Assembly (NCBI RefSeq): GCF_011046245.1
Contig: NZ_CP049242.1
Location: forward strand, 1 to 64,000
Direction: 5' to 3'
Origin: Allorhizobium pseudoryzae
Lineage (GTDB): Bacteria > Pseudomonadota > Alphaproteobacteria > Rhizobiales > Rhizobiaceae
DNA: 64,000 nt
The notes beneath the pieces are model-generated. The model saw nothing but the letters and a program-made list of their open reading frames with translations, searched no databases and was not told where the DNA came from. Within the stretch, counting starts at the first letter, position 1, and each line of letters begins with the position of its first letter. The translations under genes and the position numbers were made by a program. Below are positions 1 to 8,213 of this stretch, piece by piece.

Positions 1-303
1 GTCGTGTGGGTAGTTGACTCCGAGAAAACGATGGAAGTCATAGTTCGATCTGGCTCGTTCGACGGGATCCCGTACTAGCGCTATGTATTTGTAATTCCAT
101 CGAACGTATCTTTCGATTGGAAAATGCCCAAATATTATGTCAAAATTAGTGTAGTTTTCTGAATTAGCTTGTTGGTTAAGTTTTATCGCTTCAGGGCCCG
201 TCCATCCGTCGTAATCAAATTTTATAGTTAAATCGCTTGCACGAAGTTGCTTTTCAAGTGATGTGCCAGCACATTTCGGAACGTGCGGGAAGATGTATAC
301 CAT
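1..303 (-). CDS. Sulfotransferase family protein, N-terminal part, cut by the window edge
   Basis: The reverse strand starts with ATG at 303 behind an AGGAG ribosome site six bases upstream and stays open for 101 codons to the left edge. Residues 5-15 (FPHVPKCAGTS) match the 5-prime phosphosulfate-binding loop of PAPS-dependent sulfotransferases, and residues 76-87 (LVRDPVERARSN) match the 3-prime phosphate motif. Both PAPS contacts are therefore present although the C-terminus is missing. It probably transfers sulfate to a sugar of the surface polysaccharide, because CysD and CysNC at 33-36 kb make PAPS. The acceptor is unknown. The gene reads away from the IS debris to its right. Confidence 0.8.
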   Translation of the reverse strand, partial: MVYIFPHVPKCAGTSLEKQLRASDLTIKFDYDGWTGPEAIKLNQQANSENYTNFDIIFGHFPIERYVRWNYKYIALVRDPVERARSNYDFHRFLGVNYPHD

Positions 304-394
304 GAGGCACTCCTAACAAGCCCTGAGAATAGCAAGGTGATTGGCCGCTAGGCAACCACAAGCGTGATATGTCGTCATAGCTCCAACGGCTTAT

Positions 395-666
395 TGATAT
401 TTTCCGTCATGTGTTGTTGCAATGGCTGAGTGAGCGAGGCATCGTTGGGTGTGAGCGGGACGAACACGCGACGTTGTCAATGCCGAGTGAATTTCCCCAG
501 AAGGAGGTGCTGGGGTGCGATCAAAGCTTTGGACCGTACATGCAGCCAGTGCCGACTGAGCATTCGGGTCGTCAAGGTTGCGGAACGAGCGGGTGAGGAA
601 GAAGTCTTGGCGGATATAGCGGAATGGTCGCCCGACCTTGTCCTTCGTTTTGACGCGATAGGTTTA
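395..666 (-). pseudogene. IS21-family istA transposase, C-terminal remnant
   Basis: The reverse-strand translation reads YRVKTKDKVGRPFRYIRQDF then FLTRSFRNLDD, typical of the region after the catalytic core in IS21 IstA. The reading then breaks up by frameshift. There is no start or full catalytic domain. It ends at the IS5-family terminus at about 667, so the IS5 element inserted into it. It may belong to the same IS21 copy as the istB fragments at 4761-5183 and 12861-12925. Confidence 0.6.
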
Positions 667-1057
667 GAGGCTGCCTCAAAAAGAGGTGGGTGATTTCAAC
701 AGGTAATGATTCCTTCGGATTTGCGAGATTCGATTGAGTTCACAATGGCCTGGAGCGAAATCACCCGTCGGCACTATGCCGGCGGACGGCACGCTATGCA
801 AGCGACATGACAGATCGGGAATGGGCACTGGTTGAGCCTTTTCTGCCCATGCCCCGCCGCCTGGGTCGCCCGCGGACCACGGATTTGCGTGAGGTCGTCA
901 ACGCCCTGCTTTACATCGCCACGACCGGTTGCCAGTGGCGCATGCTGCCGAAGGATTTTCCGCCCTGCTCGACCGTCCAGTGCTATTTCGTGAGCGCGAC
1001 GAACAGGCCACCTTTGCTTTTCTGACCAAGGCCGCGAGATATGCTCCTTCATCGACA
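667..1057 (+). pseudogene. IS5-family element, left end and truncated transposase
   Basis: A terminal sequence with CCTCAAAAAGAGG lies at about 672-686. The transposase frame from 807 to about 989 reads MTDREWALVEPFLP and later ALLYIATTGCQWRMLPKDF, the N-terminal domain of IS5-family (DUF4096-type) transposases. The upstream part (AWSEITRRHYA) is in another frame, so there is a frameshift near 778. Homology stops at about 989, after STVQCYF, and unrelated sequence follows up to the IS66 insertion. The DDE catalytic domain is missing, so it cannot transpose by itself. Confidence 0.6.
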
Positions 1058-1065
1058 GGAGCGGA
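1058..1065. repeat. 8-bp target-site duplication, left copy (first IS66 element)
   Basis: GGAGCGGA lies directly before the GTAAGCGGCAAG terminus at 1066. The same eight bases follow the opposite terminus at 2262-2269. Eight bases is the standard duplication size of IS66-family elements, so this fixes the element boundaries exactly. Confidence 0.9.
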
Positions 1066-1087
1066 GTAAGCGGCAAGCTGCGGCCGT

Positions 1088-1950
1088 TCAGCCGGCGTAA
1101 TTCCACGGCATGAGCGTCTCGAGATCGCTGCTGGGCCAGCCGTTGGCGATGCGCTCAAGGGTTTGGGTGAGCCAGGCCTGCGGATCTACGTTGTTCATCG
1201 TCGCCGTCTGAAGGAGCGTGGCGATTGTCGCCCAGGTCCTTCCACCGCCATCGCTGCCAGCGAAGAGGCTGTTCTTTCGCGTAATTGTCTGGGGCCTGAT
1301 GGCGAGCTCAACGATGTTGGAGTCGAGCTCGATGCGGCCGTCGGTGAGGAAGCGCTCGAAGATGGAGCGACGCGAGGTGGCATAGCGGATCGCCTCGGCG
1401 AGCTTCGACTTGCCGGAGATCCGCGGCAGGGTCTTCTGCCAGAGGGCGAAGAGCTCGTTGACTACAGCAGCAGACGTCGCCTGGCGCGCCGCGACACGGG
1501 CGTCAGGGCTTTGACCGCGGGCCGCTGCTTCCACCTCCCAGAGCTTTGCCATCAGCTCCACCGTCTCGGTGGCGATCCTAGAGCTATCCGAAGCGTGGAG
1601 CTCGTAGAACTTGCGCCTGCTATGGGACCAGCAGCCGGCGAGTATCACACCGTCATTCCCGCCGTCGGATCGGGCGAGCTTGTTGTAGGCACCATGCCCG
1701 TCCACCTGAAGGATACCGCGATAGCCACTCAGATGCCGGGCGACCCGATCGCCAGCGCGGCTATCTTCGAAGCGATAGGCGACCATCGGCGGACCACTGC
1801 CACCGAAGGGTCTGTCATCCCTGGCATAAGCCCAAAGCCATGCCGTCTTGGCCGATCCGGATCCAGGCGCGAGCGTGGGCAACGTCGTCTCGTCCGCGAA
1901 GATGCGCTCAGCCTTCTTGATCTCGGCGAGGATGTAGTCGGCCAGGCTCA
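1088..1950 (-). pseudogene. IS66 transposase TnpC, C-terminal part
   Basis: The reverse-strand reading contains FADETTLPTLAPGSGSAKTA, then WLWAYARDDR, YRGILQVDGHGAYNKL, AGCWSHSRRKFYEL, RIELDSNIVELAIRPQTITRKN and a C-terminal SSDLETLMPWN. These are the DDE region and C-terminal domain of IS66 TnpC. The N-terminal half (zinc-finger and leucine-rich part) is gone and the frame is entered from the deleted tnpA, so no functional protein is expected. Confidence 0.85.
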
Positions 1951-1956
1951 TCACTG

Positions 1957-2177
1957 CCCAACAGTTCTCTGCGCCAGCGGTAGAGTTGAGATGGCAGGAT
2001 CCCAATCTGCCGCGCGACCGCCGACATGTTCACACCGGGCTGACAGGCTTGCTCAACCGCTGTGGCCTTGAACTCGTCGGACCAGAACCGCCGCAACTGT
2101 CGCGGCGACCCGTCAAGGCGATCGGGCACCGCCTCGATCATTCGCATCAATCCAAGGCTAGCCGCAGGCCTAGACAT
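1957..2177 (-). pseudogene. IS66 accessory protein TnpA, N-terminal part
   Basis: It begins at ATG 2177. Residues 29-73 (RRFWSDEFKATAVEQACQPG, then VNMSAVARQIGI, LPSQLYRWRREL) form the IS3/IS911-type helix-turn-helix found in IS66 TnpA. The reading is then joined out of frame to the tnpC remnant by the internal deletion. Confidence 0.8.
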
Positions 2178-2261
2178 AGATCCTCACATTCAGAGAAGTC
2201 ATATGTCCGCAATACCCTGCCCAGCATCAGCGATGCCAGATGGGGTCTCCTTGCCGCTTAC

Positions 2262-2269
2262 GGAGCGGA
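2262..2269. repeat. 8-bp target-site duplication, right copy (first IS66 element)
   Basis: GGAGCGGA directly follows the right IS66 terminus and is identical to 1058-1065. Confidence 0.9.
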
Positions 2270-2284
2270 ACGGGATGGTTGGAG

Positions 2285-2560
2285 ATCGCGCTGATGCCAT
2301 GCTTGAAGTCATGGATGAAGGCATGCATGAAGCCGGGCATGAGGGAAAATATCGTCGGATCGAGGTTATCACCGGTCGTCGCCAGAGGCGGAATTGGACT
2401 GACGAGTAGAAGGCGCGCATCCTTGCGGAAAGCGCGGAACCTGAGGTGAACATCTCGGCTGTTGCTCGGCGCTGGGGCGTCAATCGCGGATTGCTGAATG
2501 TTTGGCGTCGGGATGCCGGGCTGACCTCTCGTCGCTCGGCTATTCCGGGCGTCGCTCAAG
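2285..2560 (+). pseudogene. Second IS66-type tnpA remnant with in-frame stop
   Basis: The forward frame reads RRIEVITGRRQRRNWTDE, then a TAG at 2407-2409, then KARILAESAEPEVNISAVAR, RWGVNRGLLNVWRRDAGL. This is the N-terminal helix-turn-helix of an IS66 TnpA of a different subtype from the one at 1957-2177. The in-frame TAG and the loss of everything downstream make it a dead fragment. Its right edge runs into the 3-prime end of the sulfotransferase gene on the other strand. Confidence 0.65.
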
Positions 2561-4516
2561 ATACCCACTCGAATCAAACTCAGCAGATGGCTTCCTCAAC
2601 TCCTTGCGACCATACATCTCGTAATGCCAAAGTGGATTTATACCATCATGAAGCACATCTAAGTTATTCCTTAAATACCATACTGTATCAAACACCTTAT
2701 TTGGATTTATTCCCATATAAAAACCAAAACGGACATAGTGCATGGCTGCGTCAAAATATGAAAAAATGGAAGAACTGGATTTTGAATCTATTTGAGATTT
2801 ATAATAATCGATGTCAATGTAACCAATTTTTGATATATTTTTTGCTATCATAAATTCATCAATCTTTATAATAAGACGCATAATAATACGTTTTCTAAAT
2901 ATTTTATTATTTTTACTTATTTTCGACATCAGCATTATTTTTTCATTTATGTAGTCTCTATGAGTTATTTCCAATTCGCTTTTATGTTTATTTGCGATGA
3001 CATCTATAGCAGATTGAAAATCTGAGTCCCTGCGGTTTAACTCCTTCTGCAATATTGAATGCTGCTCACGGATAGTTTGGAGGTCGAAGGAAAGCGCCTC
3101 TACCTGGCGGCGCGCACCCTCAAGTTCACGCTGGACAGCCAACTGGGCATCCGCTGCAATTTGCTCCGCAAGAGCATGCTGCTCACGGGCAGTCTGGATG
3201 TCGAAGGAAAGCGTCTCTGCCTGGCGGCGCGCATCCTCAAGTTCACGCTGGACAGCCAACTGGGCATCCGCTGCAATTTGCTCCGCAAGAGCATGCTGCT
3301 CACGGGCAGTCTGGATGTCGAAGGAAAGCGCCTCTGCCTGGCGGCGCGCATCCTCAAGTTCACGCTGGACAGCCAACTGGGCATCCGCTGCAATTTGCTC
3401 CGCAAGAGCATGCTGCTCACGGGCAGTCTGGATGTCGAAGGAAAGCGTCTCTGCCTGGCGGCGCGCATCCTCAAGTTCACGCTGGACAGCCAACTGGGCA
3501 TCCGCTGCAATTTGCTCCACAAGAGCATGCTGCTCACGGGCAGTCTGGAGGTCGAAGGAAAGCGTCTCTGCCTGGCGGCGCGCATCCTCAAGTTCACGCT
3601 GGACAGCCCGTAAGTTTTTAGCCGTTTCTTCCGATACTTGTGAAAGTTTCTCGGATTTAATTTCATATTCGACAACAATCTTACCAAAAATTTGACCGGA
3701 AAAATTTAGATCATTACGGATTGAGTCAAGTTCACTGGCGTACCTATCTATGCTATCACCTATAGATATTCTGCAAAGAATATCAAAGGTATTCGACGCC
3801 CATTCATTTATTTGTTTCGTTTCAAAACGAAAATTATTAATTAAGCCGTGATTAATTAAATCACTGCATATAAATTCATCAATTTCGTTATCTATTCTGT
3901 CAGAAGAGCGGCCCCAAATAATTCCAGTATCATTGCTGATCTTTTTACACGTTTCCCTCCAATTATTTATAAAATCATCCCAAACAAAAATACTTCTAGG
4001 GTACGATCTACTTTTGTTTTCTGCATCCAACATATGCCTGAGCCACAGCAACAATCCATGGGCTATAGAGAAACCATTCCTTTTTTTAAGGGATTGTGCA
4101 GTGTTAAACGGAGATCGAAGAGGAATTATTATTGAAGGATTATACCCTAGCTCACTATATACGTTACCCCAAAATTCAAAAAACCGACACTTGCGCGGAT
4201 CTTTTACAATGGGTAATGGTGAATTTCCAAACTCTGAAACAATCAATTCCTTCGCGCGCTCACGAAAATAATTCTCTTGGTGGCTTTTATACCAATTTGA
4301 GTTGAACTCTCTCCAATCATGCCAATTGGTTCCGGCAGAGTAAAGAATCTCATCATTAAGCGCGGCAATCGCCGATGACTCAAAGAAGCCTTTTTCATTA
4401 TCAGCTGCAGCAGGCATCAAGCTTCTTGGCATGTTTCCGCCTAGTTTGCTAAGAGTGCCTGCAACGGAGCTCGTTCCCGTACGATGCATTCCCAGGACTA
4501 CTATCATATTCGGCAT
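2540..4516 (-). CDS. Sulfotransferase with tandem coiled-coil repeats and NPDV-type C-terminal modules (truncated end)
   Basis: ATG 4516 is chosen because AGGAGGT sits four bases upstream; 658 residues. Residues 5-17 (IVVLGMHRTGTSS) are a PAPS-binding loop and IIIPLRSPFNTAQSL near residue 135 is the 3-prime phosphate site, so the N-terminal 280 residues are a sulfotransferase domain. Residues about 303-500 are a coiled coil made of a 39-residue repeat (VQRELEDARRQAETLSFD then LQTAREQHALAEQIAADAQLA) present about five times. The last 100 residues hold modules such as VWYLRNNLDVLHDGINPLWHY, like those in the 1623-residue protein at 26 kb. The last module stops after FDSSGYLERRPE where IS debris begins, so the C-terminus is probably lost. 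The upstream region is also replaced by an IS5-type end at 4563. Likely cytoplasmic and polysaccharide-modifying (inferred). Confidence 0.85.
   Translation of the reverse strand: MPNMIVVLGMHRTGTSSVAGTLSKLGGNMPRSLMPAAADNEKGFFESSAIAALNDEILYSAGTNWHDWREFNSNWYKSHQENYFRERAKELIVSEFGNSPLPIVKDPRKCRFFEFWGNVYSELGYNPSIIIPLRSPFNTAQSLKKRNGFSIAHGLLLWLRHMLDAENKSRSYPRSIFVWDDFINNWRETCKKISNDTGIIWGRSSDRIDNEIDEFICSDLINHGLINNFRFETKQINEWASNTFDILCRISIGDSIDRYASELDSIRNDLNFSGQIFGKIVVEYEIKSEKLSQVSEETAKNLRAVQRELEDARRQAETLSFDLQTAREQHALVEQIAADAQLAVQRELEDARRQAETLSFDIQTAREQHALAEQIAADAQLAVQRELEDARRQAEALSFDIQTAREQHALAEQIAADAQLAVQRELEDARRQAETLSFDIQTAREQHALAEQIAADAQLAVQRELEGARRQVEALSFDLQTIREQHSILQKELNRRDSDFQSAIDVIANKHKSELEITHRDYINEKIMLMSKISKNNKIFRKRIIMRLIIKIDEFMIAKNISKIGYIDIDYYKSQIDSKSSSSIFSYFDAAMHYVRFGFYMGINPNKVFDTVWYLRNNLDVLHDGINPLWHYEMYGRKELRKPSAEFDSSGYLERRPE
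3140..3607. repeat. 117-bp tandem repeat, four full units plus a diverged fifth
   Basis: The 9-mer CTGGACAGC recurs at 3131, 3248, 3365, 3482 and 3599, exactly 117 bases apart. The units are almost identical, differing at only a few positions. 117 bp is 39 codons, so gain or loss of units keeps the sulfotransferase frame. A fifth, more diverged unit lies at about 3060-3139. The near-identity suggests recent duplication or ongoing homogenisation. Confidence 0.95.
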
Positions 4517-4562
4517 ATGTACCTCCTGCTTACCGCAGCACACGTGAAGTTATATCTTGTGA

Positions 4563-4620
4563 TAGGCGCCTCAAAAAGAGGATCTGATTTCAAGAGGTTA
4601 TAATTCCTCGAGTGACCTGC
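4563..4620. mobile_element. Second IS5-type terminus remnant
   Basis: CCTCAAAAAGAGG followed by TGATTTCAAGAGGTTATAATTCCT closely resembles the IS5-type end at 672 (TGATTTCAACAGGTAATGATTCCT) in the same orientation. No transposase follows. It lies 50 bases upstream of the sulfotransferase start, so it has replaced or capped that gene's promoter region. I see nothing definite in 4621-4760. Confidence 0.45.
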
Positions 4621-4760
4621 TACTGAACTTTCATCCAGCGGCGATTAGAGCCTCGGCGGTTTGATACGCCAGATGGCGCGGTGGGAGCAACCGGCGGAAA
4701 CGCGTGGCTTTCAAATTGCGTAGTGTTGGAGCCGGTTGCGGCGATGATCCCGGTATAGTG

Positions 4761-5183
4761 TCAATCGGGGTCTCTTATCCGAGCGATGAGTGGGGCCGGA
4801 AATTGTTGTAGTCGTCGGCTCATTCCGCAATGGCGCTGCTTTCGCAGGCTCTCGCCGCTGAGTTCGATGCGGTAGGCATTGTGGACCAGGTGGTCGAGGA
4901 TGGCGTCAGCGAGCGTCGGATTGCCGATCATGTCGTACCAGTGATCGACGGGTACCTGGCTTGTGACGATGGTGGATCGCTTCTCATAGCGATCCTCAAT
5001 GATCTCCAGGAGATCACGGCGCTGCTCGTCGCTGAGCTTCTCGGGTCCCCAGTCGTCGAAGATGAGCAGGTCGGTTCTGGCGAGTGCCTTGAGGACCGTA
5101 GGCATCCGGTGACTACCGCGGTTGGCGCTGATGGTGTCCAGCTTCAACGGCCGGACTGAAGTTCCGCGATAGCTTTGGCAGCC
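4761..5183 (-). pseudogene. IS21-family istB ATPase, C-terminal part
   Basis: The reverse strand reads SVRPLKLDTISANRG, then LARTDLLIFDDWGPEKLS, DRYEKRSTIVTSQVPVDHWY, PTLADAILDHLVHNAYRIEL and GESLRK. This is the Walker B and sensor half of the IS21 helper ATPase IstB. The reading is cut at 5184 by the IS256 terminus. The matching N-terminal piece is on the far side of the nested element at 12861-12925, with the middle of the gene missing. Confidence 0.8.
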
Positions 5184-5240
5184 GGGACTGTCAGGAATTT
5201 CGTGTACGGGCGTGCATAATGGGTATGAAGGAGACCACCC

Positions 5241-6308
5241 ATGGCACGACGGAAAGAGCCGGTTATCCCGGACGCGATATTGGACCAATTGCTCGGCGGG
5301 TCTGATGCCAAGACGGCCTTTGACGGCGGGGGGCTGATCGACCAGTTGAAGAAGGCGCTTGCGGAACGGGCGCTGAACGCGGAGATGGATCATCATCTCT
5401 CAAGCGAAAATTCCAGCGGCAACAGCCGCAATGGCTATGGAAAGAAGACCGTTTTGACAGACGGCGGTTCTCTGGAACTGTCGATACCGCGGGATCGGAA
5501 ATCGAGTTTTGATCCGCAGCTTCTGGCCAAATATCAGCGGCGGTTTCCCGGCTTCAACGACAAGATCATTTCGATGTATGCGCGAGGGATGAGCACACGC
5601 GAGATCGCCGGCCATGTGCAGGAGCTCTATGGTGTGGATGTTTCGCCGGACCTGATCTCGGCGGTCACTGATGCTGTGCTGGATGAGATTGCGACCTGGC
5701 AACCGCGTCCTCTGGAGCCGGTCTATCCGCTGGTGTTCTTCGATGCGCTTCGGGTCAAGATCCGCGACGAAGGCACGGTGCGCAACAAGGCCGTCCATGT
5801 GGCGCTCGGCGTTCGCGGCGATGGAACCAAGGAAATTCTCGGTCTTTGGATCGAGACCAACGAAGGCGCAAAGTTTTGGCTGCGCGTCATGAACGAGATG
5901 AAGAATCGGGGCGTTGACGATATCCTGATCGCCGTCGTCGATGGGCTGAAGGGCTTCCCCGATGCCATCAACGCGGTCTTTCCGCAAACGACTGTCCAGA
6001 CCTGCATCGTCCACCTGCTCAGAAACTCGCTGGATTTTGCCTCCTGGAAAGACCGCAAGGGATTTGGCGCGCGCCATGAAGCTGATTTATTCGGCCGTCG
6101 ATGACACGGCTGCAGAAGCCGCGCTAACCTCGTTTGAGGCGGGCTTCTGGGGCCAGAAGTTCCCGGCCATCGGCCAAATGTGGCGGCGCGCATGGCAGGA
6201 GGTCATTCCCTTCTTTGCCTTTCCCAAGGACGTGCGCCGGATCATCTATACGACGAACGCCATCGAGGCTTTGAATTCCAAGCTACGCCGCGCGGTGCGC
6301 GCAAGGGG
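5241..6308 (+). pseudogene. IS256-family (mutator-type) transposase, 5-prime part, frameshifted
   Basis: ATG 5241 follows a GGAGA site. The N-terminus (MARRKEPVIPDAILDQLLGG, NAEMDHHL), FPGFNDKIISMYARGMSTREI, PLVFFDALRVKIRDEG and IAVVDGLKGFPDAINAVFPQ are standard IS256 signatures including two catalytic aspartates. The frame is lost at about 6060-6080 after WKDRKG, and the reading continues in another frame (TSFEAGFWGQKFPAI, IIYTTNAIEALNSKLRRAV). It is then cut at 6308 by the transposon. The last 53 codons lie at 12651-12811. Inactive by frameshift and by insertion. Confidence 0.9.
6302..6308. repeat. Short direct repeat flanking the Tn3-family transposon, left copy
   Basis: CAAGGGG precedes the transposon terminus and is repeated at 12651-12657 after the other terminus. 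Removing the transposon and one copy restores the IS256 reading RARGHFPSDE. Seven matching bases is longer than the 5-bp duplication usual for Tn3-family elements, so part may be chance. Confidence 0.7.
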
Positions 6309-6340
6309 AGGGCATCGCGTTGGTTTCCCGCTGAACAACG
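6309..6340. repeat. Left terminal inverted repeat of the Tn3-family transposon
   Basis: These 32 bases match the complement of 12619-12650 at every position. Homology ends at 6341. Confidence 0.9.
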
Positions 6341-6345
6341 CCTGA

Positions 6346-7563
6346 TCAGGCAACCGCCTTGGTGTCGGAGGGGATCGATATCGTCGCGACGGCTGCAACG
6401 ACAGAGGCGATGCCCGCCAGAACGAATGTCGTAGACAGCGATGACGTGATCACCATTCCGGCCAAGGCGGAACCGAGAGGGAAACCGGCCAGATTGAGGC
6501 TCATCGAAATTGACATGACGCGGCCGAGCTGTTGCGGATCGGTTCGACGCTGGCGAAGCGTCAGAAGAGCAACATCAATCGGGCCGGACATGACGCCAGC
6601 CAACATAAGACCGATAGCGAGCCCGCCAAATCCAAACTCAGCTGCCACGGGCCATGCCGCTAAGGCCGTAATCACCATTCCGATAGCCATAATCTGACGC
6701 TCGCGACCGCTCGTTCGCAGGTGCCCAGCGAACAACGCACCAATCCCGCCGGCAATGCCCATCGCAGCCCATAGCAAGCCTGTCACCGAACTCCCAATGG
6801 AAGTGTCGTAATGGTTTGCGACAAAAACCGGAACGACGACATAGAGAACGCCCCAAGTGATCTGATACATCGAATAGGAGATGGCAAGGCCGCGAAGTGT
6901 CGGTTGCCGAGCCACAATCTGGATGCCTTCTAAGGTCTGTCGCATGAACGACACCTGCCTTGATGCCAGGCCTGGAAGAAGCGGTACGAGGGACATGCAT
7001 ATTGCCGCGCCTGCATAGAATAGGGCAATCATGGACATCGCACTTTCAGGACCAAGCCACGCGACAATGATGCCGGCCATCGCTGGTCCGACGACATCAA
7101 CGACGGCATAGACCGCCGTATCCAGCGCATTTGCTCGATCGAGTGCGTGAGACGGAACCAACCGAGGCAACAGGGTGCGGGTGCCAGCTGCGCCCAACGG
7201 ACCGGCGAGGGAAAACAATATCACCAAAAAGAACAGGACCGGTGGCGTCGTCCAGTCGAGCCAACTCACGATACTGATCGCGGCAATGAATATGGCGCTG
7301 GCAATCATGTCGATTCTGACGGCTATCGTCGGTCCGACGCGATCAAGCAGAACGCCTGCGATCGGACTAACCATCAGGCCCGGCACGATAGCTGCGAAAG
7401 TCAGCCAGCCGGCCAGTGCCGGTGACGAGAACCGCGCCAGCACAAACAGCACCAACGTGAGAATGAACATGCGTCCGGCCAGACGCGAGAGGGTAGCAGC
7501 GAGAATGAGAGGCGTCAGACCGGGAATTCTGGTGAGGGCTCGGTATGAATTTTGCTGTTCCAT
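6346..7563 (-). CDS. MFS transporter (transposon cargo)
   Basis: 405 residues, ATG at 7563. The protein is strongly hydrophobic with about twelve predicted membrane spans, and has the MFS motif GVLLDRVGPTIAVRID after spans 2-3 (residues about 72-87) and a related loop HLRTSGRERQ in the second half. It resembles macrolide/enterobactin-type drug exporters (MefA/EntS-like), but the substrate cannot be read from sequence. It lies between the transposon's left repeat and the resolvase, in the position of a passenger gene, and reads towards the transposon end. Confidence 0.85.
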   Translation of the reverse strand: MEQQNSYRALTRIPGLTPLILAATLSRLAGRMFILTLVLFVLARFSSPALAGWLTFAAIVPGLMVSPIAGVLLDRVGPTIAVRIDMIASAIFIAAISIVSWLDWTTPPVLFFLVILFSLAGPLGAAGTRTLLPRLVPSHALDRANALDTAVYAVVDVVGPAMAGIIVAWLGPESAMSMIALFYAGAAICMSLVPLLPGLASRQVSFMRQTLEGIQIVARQPTLRGLAISYSMYQITWGVLYVVVPVFVANHYDTSIGSSVTGLLWAAMGIAGGIGALFAGHLRTSGRERQIMAIGMVITALAAWPVAAEFGFGGLAIGLMLAGVMSGPIDVALLTLRQRRTDPQQLGRVMSISMSLNLAGFPLGSALAGMVITSSLSTTFVLAGIASVVAAVATISIPSDTKAVA

Positions 7564-7643
7564 CGTGACCTACGAAAGATGGTTAGATTTTTGAACGTCA
7601 ATCAACCGTGCTCGGGATGCCCGCGCTGAATGCAATGCAAGTA

Positions 7644-8213
7644 TCAGGCAGTTCTCTGAATGCCGAGACGTCGTAATTCCCGGTAGACAGTTGAGCGACC
7701 AAGGCCAAGCTGCTTGGCGGCTTCGGTCGGGGATGTCTTAGCTTCGATGAGTTTGATCGCCGCGTCTATCTTCTTCATGTCGAGGGGTTGGCGGCCGGGG
7801 CGCTTGCCCTTGGCTCTCGCCGCGACGATACCGTCCTTCGTCCGCTCCGAAATCAACCGTCGCTCGAAATGGGCAATGGCGCTGAAGACATGAAAGATCA
7901 GCTCGCCGGCGGCCGAAGACGTATCGATCTTCTCTTCAAGGCTCAGCAGGTCAATCTGGCGCTCGCGTAGCATCTTCACAGTTTCGAGCAATTCGGCCAA
8001 CGACCGGCCGAGGCGATCCAACCGAACGATCGCCAGTGTATCGCCAGCGCGAGCGTACGCGATAAGATCCGCCAGACCGGGCCGATCCATGCTCTTGCCG
8101 GACTTCACATCGGTGAACACCTTGATCGCGCCTGCCTGCTCAAGACGAAGAGTCTGACCCGCGACATCCTGATCACCGGTCGAGACGCGAGCATAGCCGA
8201 GAATTGCACCCAT
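7644..8213 (-). CDS. tnpR: Serine resolvase TnpR
   Basis: 189 residues from ATG 8213 (MGAILGYARVSTGDQD). The resolvase N-domain has catalytic Ser in YARVST (residue 10) and the active-site arginines in IVRLDRLGRSLAELL and ERRLISERTKDGI. The C-terminal helix-turn-helix is TSPTEAAKQLGLGRSTVYREL. It resolves cointegrates of the Tn3-family element by recombining at res and probably represses the divergent promoters. It appears intact, unlike tnpA. Confidence 0.92.
   Translation of the reverse strand: MGAILGYARVSTGDQDVAGQTLRLEQAGAIKVFTDVKSGKSMDRPGLADLIAYARAGDTLAIVRLDRLGRSLAELLETVKMLRERQIDLLSLEEKIDTSSAAGELIFHVFSAIAHFERRLISERTKDGIVAARAKGKRPGRQPLDMKKIDAAIKLIEAKTSPTEAAKQLGLGRSTVYRELRRLGIQRTA

Larger units (their letters stand above)
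1066..2261. mobile_element. IS66-family deletion derivative (1196 bp)
   Basis: Both ends are IS66 inverted repeats (GTAAGCGGCAAG at 1066 and its complement ending at 2261), flanked by a perfect 8-bp duplication GGAGCGGA. Inside, only the tnpA N-terminus (from 2177) and the tnpC C-terminus (to 1088) remain on the reverse strand. The end of tnpA, all of tnpB and the tnpC N-terminus are deleted, with the junction at about 1950-1957. A full IS66 is about 2.5 kb. With intact ends it could still be mobilised by transposase from a related copy. The duplication shows it moved as one unit, either before or after the deletion. Confidence 0.88.

Noticed and set aside
411..693. Two small forward open frames near the left end
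   Set aside because: They lie opposite the istA remnant and have no start signals or conserved motifs.
1163..2071. 302-codon forward open frame
   Set aside because: It is antisense to the IS66 tnpC/tnpA remnants, has no recognisable domain, and the reverse strand has clear homology.
3060..3607. CRISPR-like array
   Set aside because: Units are contiguous, 117 bp long and coding, without unique spacers.
3059..3695. Long forward-strand open frames across the 117-bp repeat
   Set aside because: They mirror the repeat of the sulfotransferase gene on the other strand, have no ribosome site, and repeat only because the DNA repeats.
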